This document shows positions 54,614 to 55,736 of a stretch of DNA of 55,736 nucleotides, piece after piece. Origin of the DNA: Hyphomicrobiales bacterium (GTDB taxonomy: Bacteria; Pseudomonadota; Alphaproteobacteria; Rhizobiales; Xanthobacteraceae); NCBI GenBank assembly GCA_017305515.1, contig JAFKKP010000304.1:1-55736 (forward strand), written 5' to 3'. The position numbers were made by a program, and so were the translations under genes. The notes beneath the pieces were generated by a model, which was not told where the DNA came from, searched no databases, and worked only from the letters and a program-made list of their open reading frames with translations. How positions within the stretch are numbered: the first letter of the stretch is position 1; each line of letters starts with the position of its first letter.

Positions 54614-55069
54614 ATGAAACATTTATCGGTCGTTTTTGCGGGCGCATTTTGCGCGATCGCAGGCATCGCATCCGCGTCGCAGGCATTCGCGTCGGAGGTT
54701 CTGATTACCGATCAGGAAGCCAAGCTGCCGCCGCCGAAGGGCGCGTTCGCGGTGGCCACGCGCGGCATCACGCGCGGCCCGCGCATCGACTATGTCGCCG
54801 ACGCGGCCGGCATGAAGTCGCCGATCCGCCTTCAGTTGAAGTTTGAATCCTTCGGCGGCGCCAAGATCGATCCCGCGACGCTCAAGGTCACGTATATGAA
54901 GGATCCGTCGGTCGATCTGACGGATCGCGTCAAGCCGTTCGTGCAGGCCACCGGCATCGACATGCCGGACGCGGTGTTGCCGCCGGGCGATCACACGCTG
55001 CGCGTCGACGTGAAGGATTCCGACGGACGCGCGGCAACGTCGAGCTTCGTCCTCAAGATCGTGCAGTGA
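54614..55069 (+). CDS. exported Ig-like beta protein, unknown
   Basis: 151 residues. A signal peptide (MKHLSVVFAGAFCAIAGIAS to about AFA, residue 26) precedes a beta-rich domain. PRIDYVADAAGMKSPIRLQLKFESFGGAKIDPATLKVTYMK and the closing PPGDHTLRVDVKDSDGRAATSSFVLKIV have the strand pattern of cadherin- or Ig-like folds. No enzyme motif is seen. It lies 72 bases after the CHAT gene and 10 bases before the zinc-ribbon gene, all on the same strand, so an operon is likely. Family not recognised. Confidence 0.75.
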   Translation: MKHLSVVFAGAFCAIAGIASASQAFASEVLITDQEAKLPPPKGAFAVATRGITRGPRIDYVADAAGMKSPIRLQLKFESFGGAKIDPATLKVTYMKDPSVDLTDRVKPFVQATGIDMPDAVLPPGDHTLRVDVKDSDGRAATSSFVLKIVQ

Positions 55070-55079
55070 GCGGAGCGCA

Positions 55080-55298
55080 ATGGCGCTTGAATGCCCTTTC
55101 TGCGCGCAGCCCAACGCGGACCACGCGATGGTGTGCAATTCCTGCGCGCGCGACATCGCCATTCCGGCATCGCTGATCGCCGAGCGCGACGGTCTGATCC
55201 GCAAGCGCGAGGCCGTGCGCGAGGAATTGTCGCGCGCCAAGGCTGAACTTGAAGGTTTCAAAATCGGAAAGCGCCGTATTCTTTTGGCGAAGACATAG
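55080..55298 (+). CDS. small zinc-ribbon coiled-coil protein
   Basis: 72 residues. An N-terminal zinc ribbon (CPFCAQPNADHAMVCNSCARD, with CxxC pairs at residues 5/8 and about 20/23) is followed by a charged helix (IAERDGLIRKREAVREELSRAKAELEGF) that can form a coiled coil. It ends in a TAG at 55296-55298. The frame continues open for ten codons to the ATG of the next gene, which has a similar zinc ribbon. It could therefore be the front half of a longer double-ribbon protein. The function is unknown. Confidence 0.7.
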   Translation: MALECPFCAQPNADHAMVCNSCARDIAIPASLIAERDGLIRKREAVREELSRAKAELEGFKIGKRRILLAKT

Positions 55299-55328
55299 CA
55301 TGCGCGCCGCAAGCACGACGGCCGTCTG

Positions 55329-55736
55329 ATGGAGTGCCCGTTCTGCGCCGAGCGCGTGAAGGATGAGGCGCTGGCTTGCAAGCATTGCTCGCGCGATCTG
55401 CGCGTCGTGCGGCCCATCGTTCTCGAAGTCGAAGACATCGTGCAGGAACTCGACGGCCTGCGCCGCGAACTCGATCATGTCACCGCGAGACTTTATCGCA
55501 GGCGTCACCCGTGGCGATATTTCGCGATCCACAGCATCGCCTATATTCTCATTCCCACCGCGCTGCTGGTCGTCGCCCATATCATTCTGACAATCGTTTT
55601 CCCGTCGCTGCCGGCGCTCTATCTGCGGCTTGCATCCGTCATCATTCCGCTGCCGTTCGGACTGGCGATCAACGCGATCCAGAAGGTCGGACTTAAGGGC
55701 TCAATCGTCGTCGGCCTCATTACCGGCATGCTGAGC
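55329..55736 (+). CDS. zinc-ribbon membrane protein (runs off the right edge)
   Basis: The first 136 codons are in the window. Order: a zinc ribbon CPFCAERVKDEALACKHCSRDLR (CxxC pairs near residues 3/6 and 17/20), a coiled-coil stretch VLEVEDIVQELDGLRRELDHVTARLYRRR, then two or more membrane helices starting at about residue 70 (YFAIHSIAYILIPTALLVVAHIILTIVF) and continuing to the window end. A cytoplasmic metal-binding head on a membrane anchor is the simplest reading. It is in the same frame as the preceding gene and 30 bases after that gene's stop. Confidence 0.75.
   Translation, partial: MECPFCAERVKDEALACKHCSRDLRVVRPIVLEVEDIVQELDGLRRELDHVTARLYRRRHPWRYFAIHSIAYILIPTALLVVAHIILTIVFPSLPALYLRLASVIIPLPFGLAINAIQKVGLKGSIVVGLITGMLS

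Overview
The window is a gene-dense (roughly 60% G+C) stretch of chromosome from an alphaproteobacterium of the order Hyphomicrobiales. Family Nitrobacteraceae/Bradyrhizobiaceae (Bradyrhizobium, Rhodopseudomonas, Afipia, Nitrobacter relatives) is the best fit. The support is an LdtR-type MarR regulator beside a DUF6163 protein, the order glyA-nrdR-ribD-ribE-ribH-nusB-thiL-hppA, a DUF1236 protein, a Bpt aminoacyl-transferase, a HemB with the aspartate-type metal site known from Bradyrhizobium, and dispersed palindromic repeats typical of this family. There is no integrase, transposase, phage gene, rRNA operon or CRISPR array. Most of the window is core chromosome; the accessory-looking parts are the polysaccharide locus, a HicAB module and the right-hand CHAT region.

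Layout. 1-4.2 kb: partial bpt, an RDD membrane protein, a 530-base non-coding gap, hemB, a DUF6163 protein, ldtR and a 58-residue protein. 4.4-12.5 kb: a co-directional run glyA-nrdR-ribD-ribE-ribH-nusB-thiL, then the proton pyrophosphatase hppA. 12.6-20.9 kb: a 50-residue RMF/CrpP-like protein, bamE, a cytochrome bc1 chaperone, a YceD-like protein, plsX-fabH, ihfA, a MerR regulator, tRNA-Pro, a PlsB-like acyltransferase and small or exported unknowns. 21.7-31.2 kb: a polysaccharide assembly locus (polymerase, initiating phosphosugar transferase, GT4, Wza-type export lipoprotein, Wzz/Wzc-type co-polymerase, CelD/HfsK-like acyltransferase, deacetylase-fold protein). Its content matches the Caulobacter holdfast (hfs) and rhizobial unipolar polysaccharide (upp) sets, without a flippase in view. 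31.2-42.2 kb: ctaA, an FTR1 iron permease, metY, a CoA-binding protein, a crotonase, a thioesterase, rplM-rpsI, a membrane GGDEF protein and small enzymes. 42.1-44.8 kb: hicAB and glnB-glnA. 45-50.1 kb: an NAD(P)HX repair enzyme, a copper-less multicopper-oxidase-fold protein, tRNA-Leu, tig and a MaoC protein. 50.3-55.7 kb: clpP, then an exported TPR-CHAT protein, an exported Ig-like protein and two zinc-ribbon proteins, the last cut by the window end.

How the genes work together. The glyA-to-thiL run links one-carbon metabolism, ribonucleotide reductase control, riboflavin and thiamine cofactors and transcription antitermination. plsX, fabH and the PlsB-like protein serve lipid synthesis. 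glnB-glnA carries a near-consensus sigma-54 promoter, as expected for nitrogen control. The polysaccharide locus is probably one functional unit read from a divergent promoter that holds a perfect 11-base inverted repeat. Two of its proteins, the deacetylase and the kinase-like domain, have lost catalytic residues. The least explained set is the CHAT cassette after clpP: a periplasmic caspase-like protein with cysteine-rich and TPR regions, followed by genes for an exported beta protein and zinc-ribbon membrane proteins.
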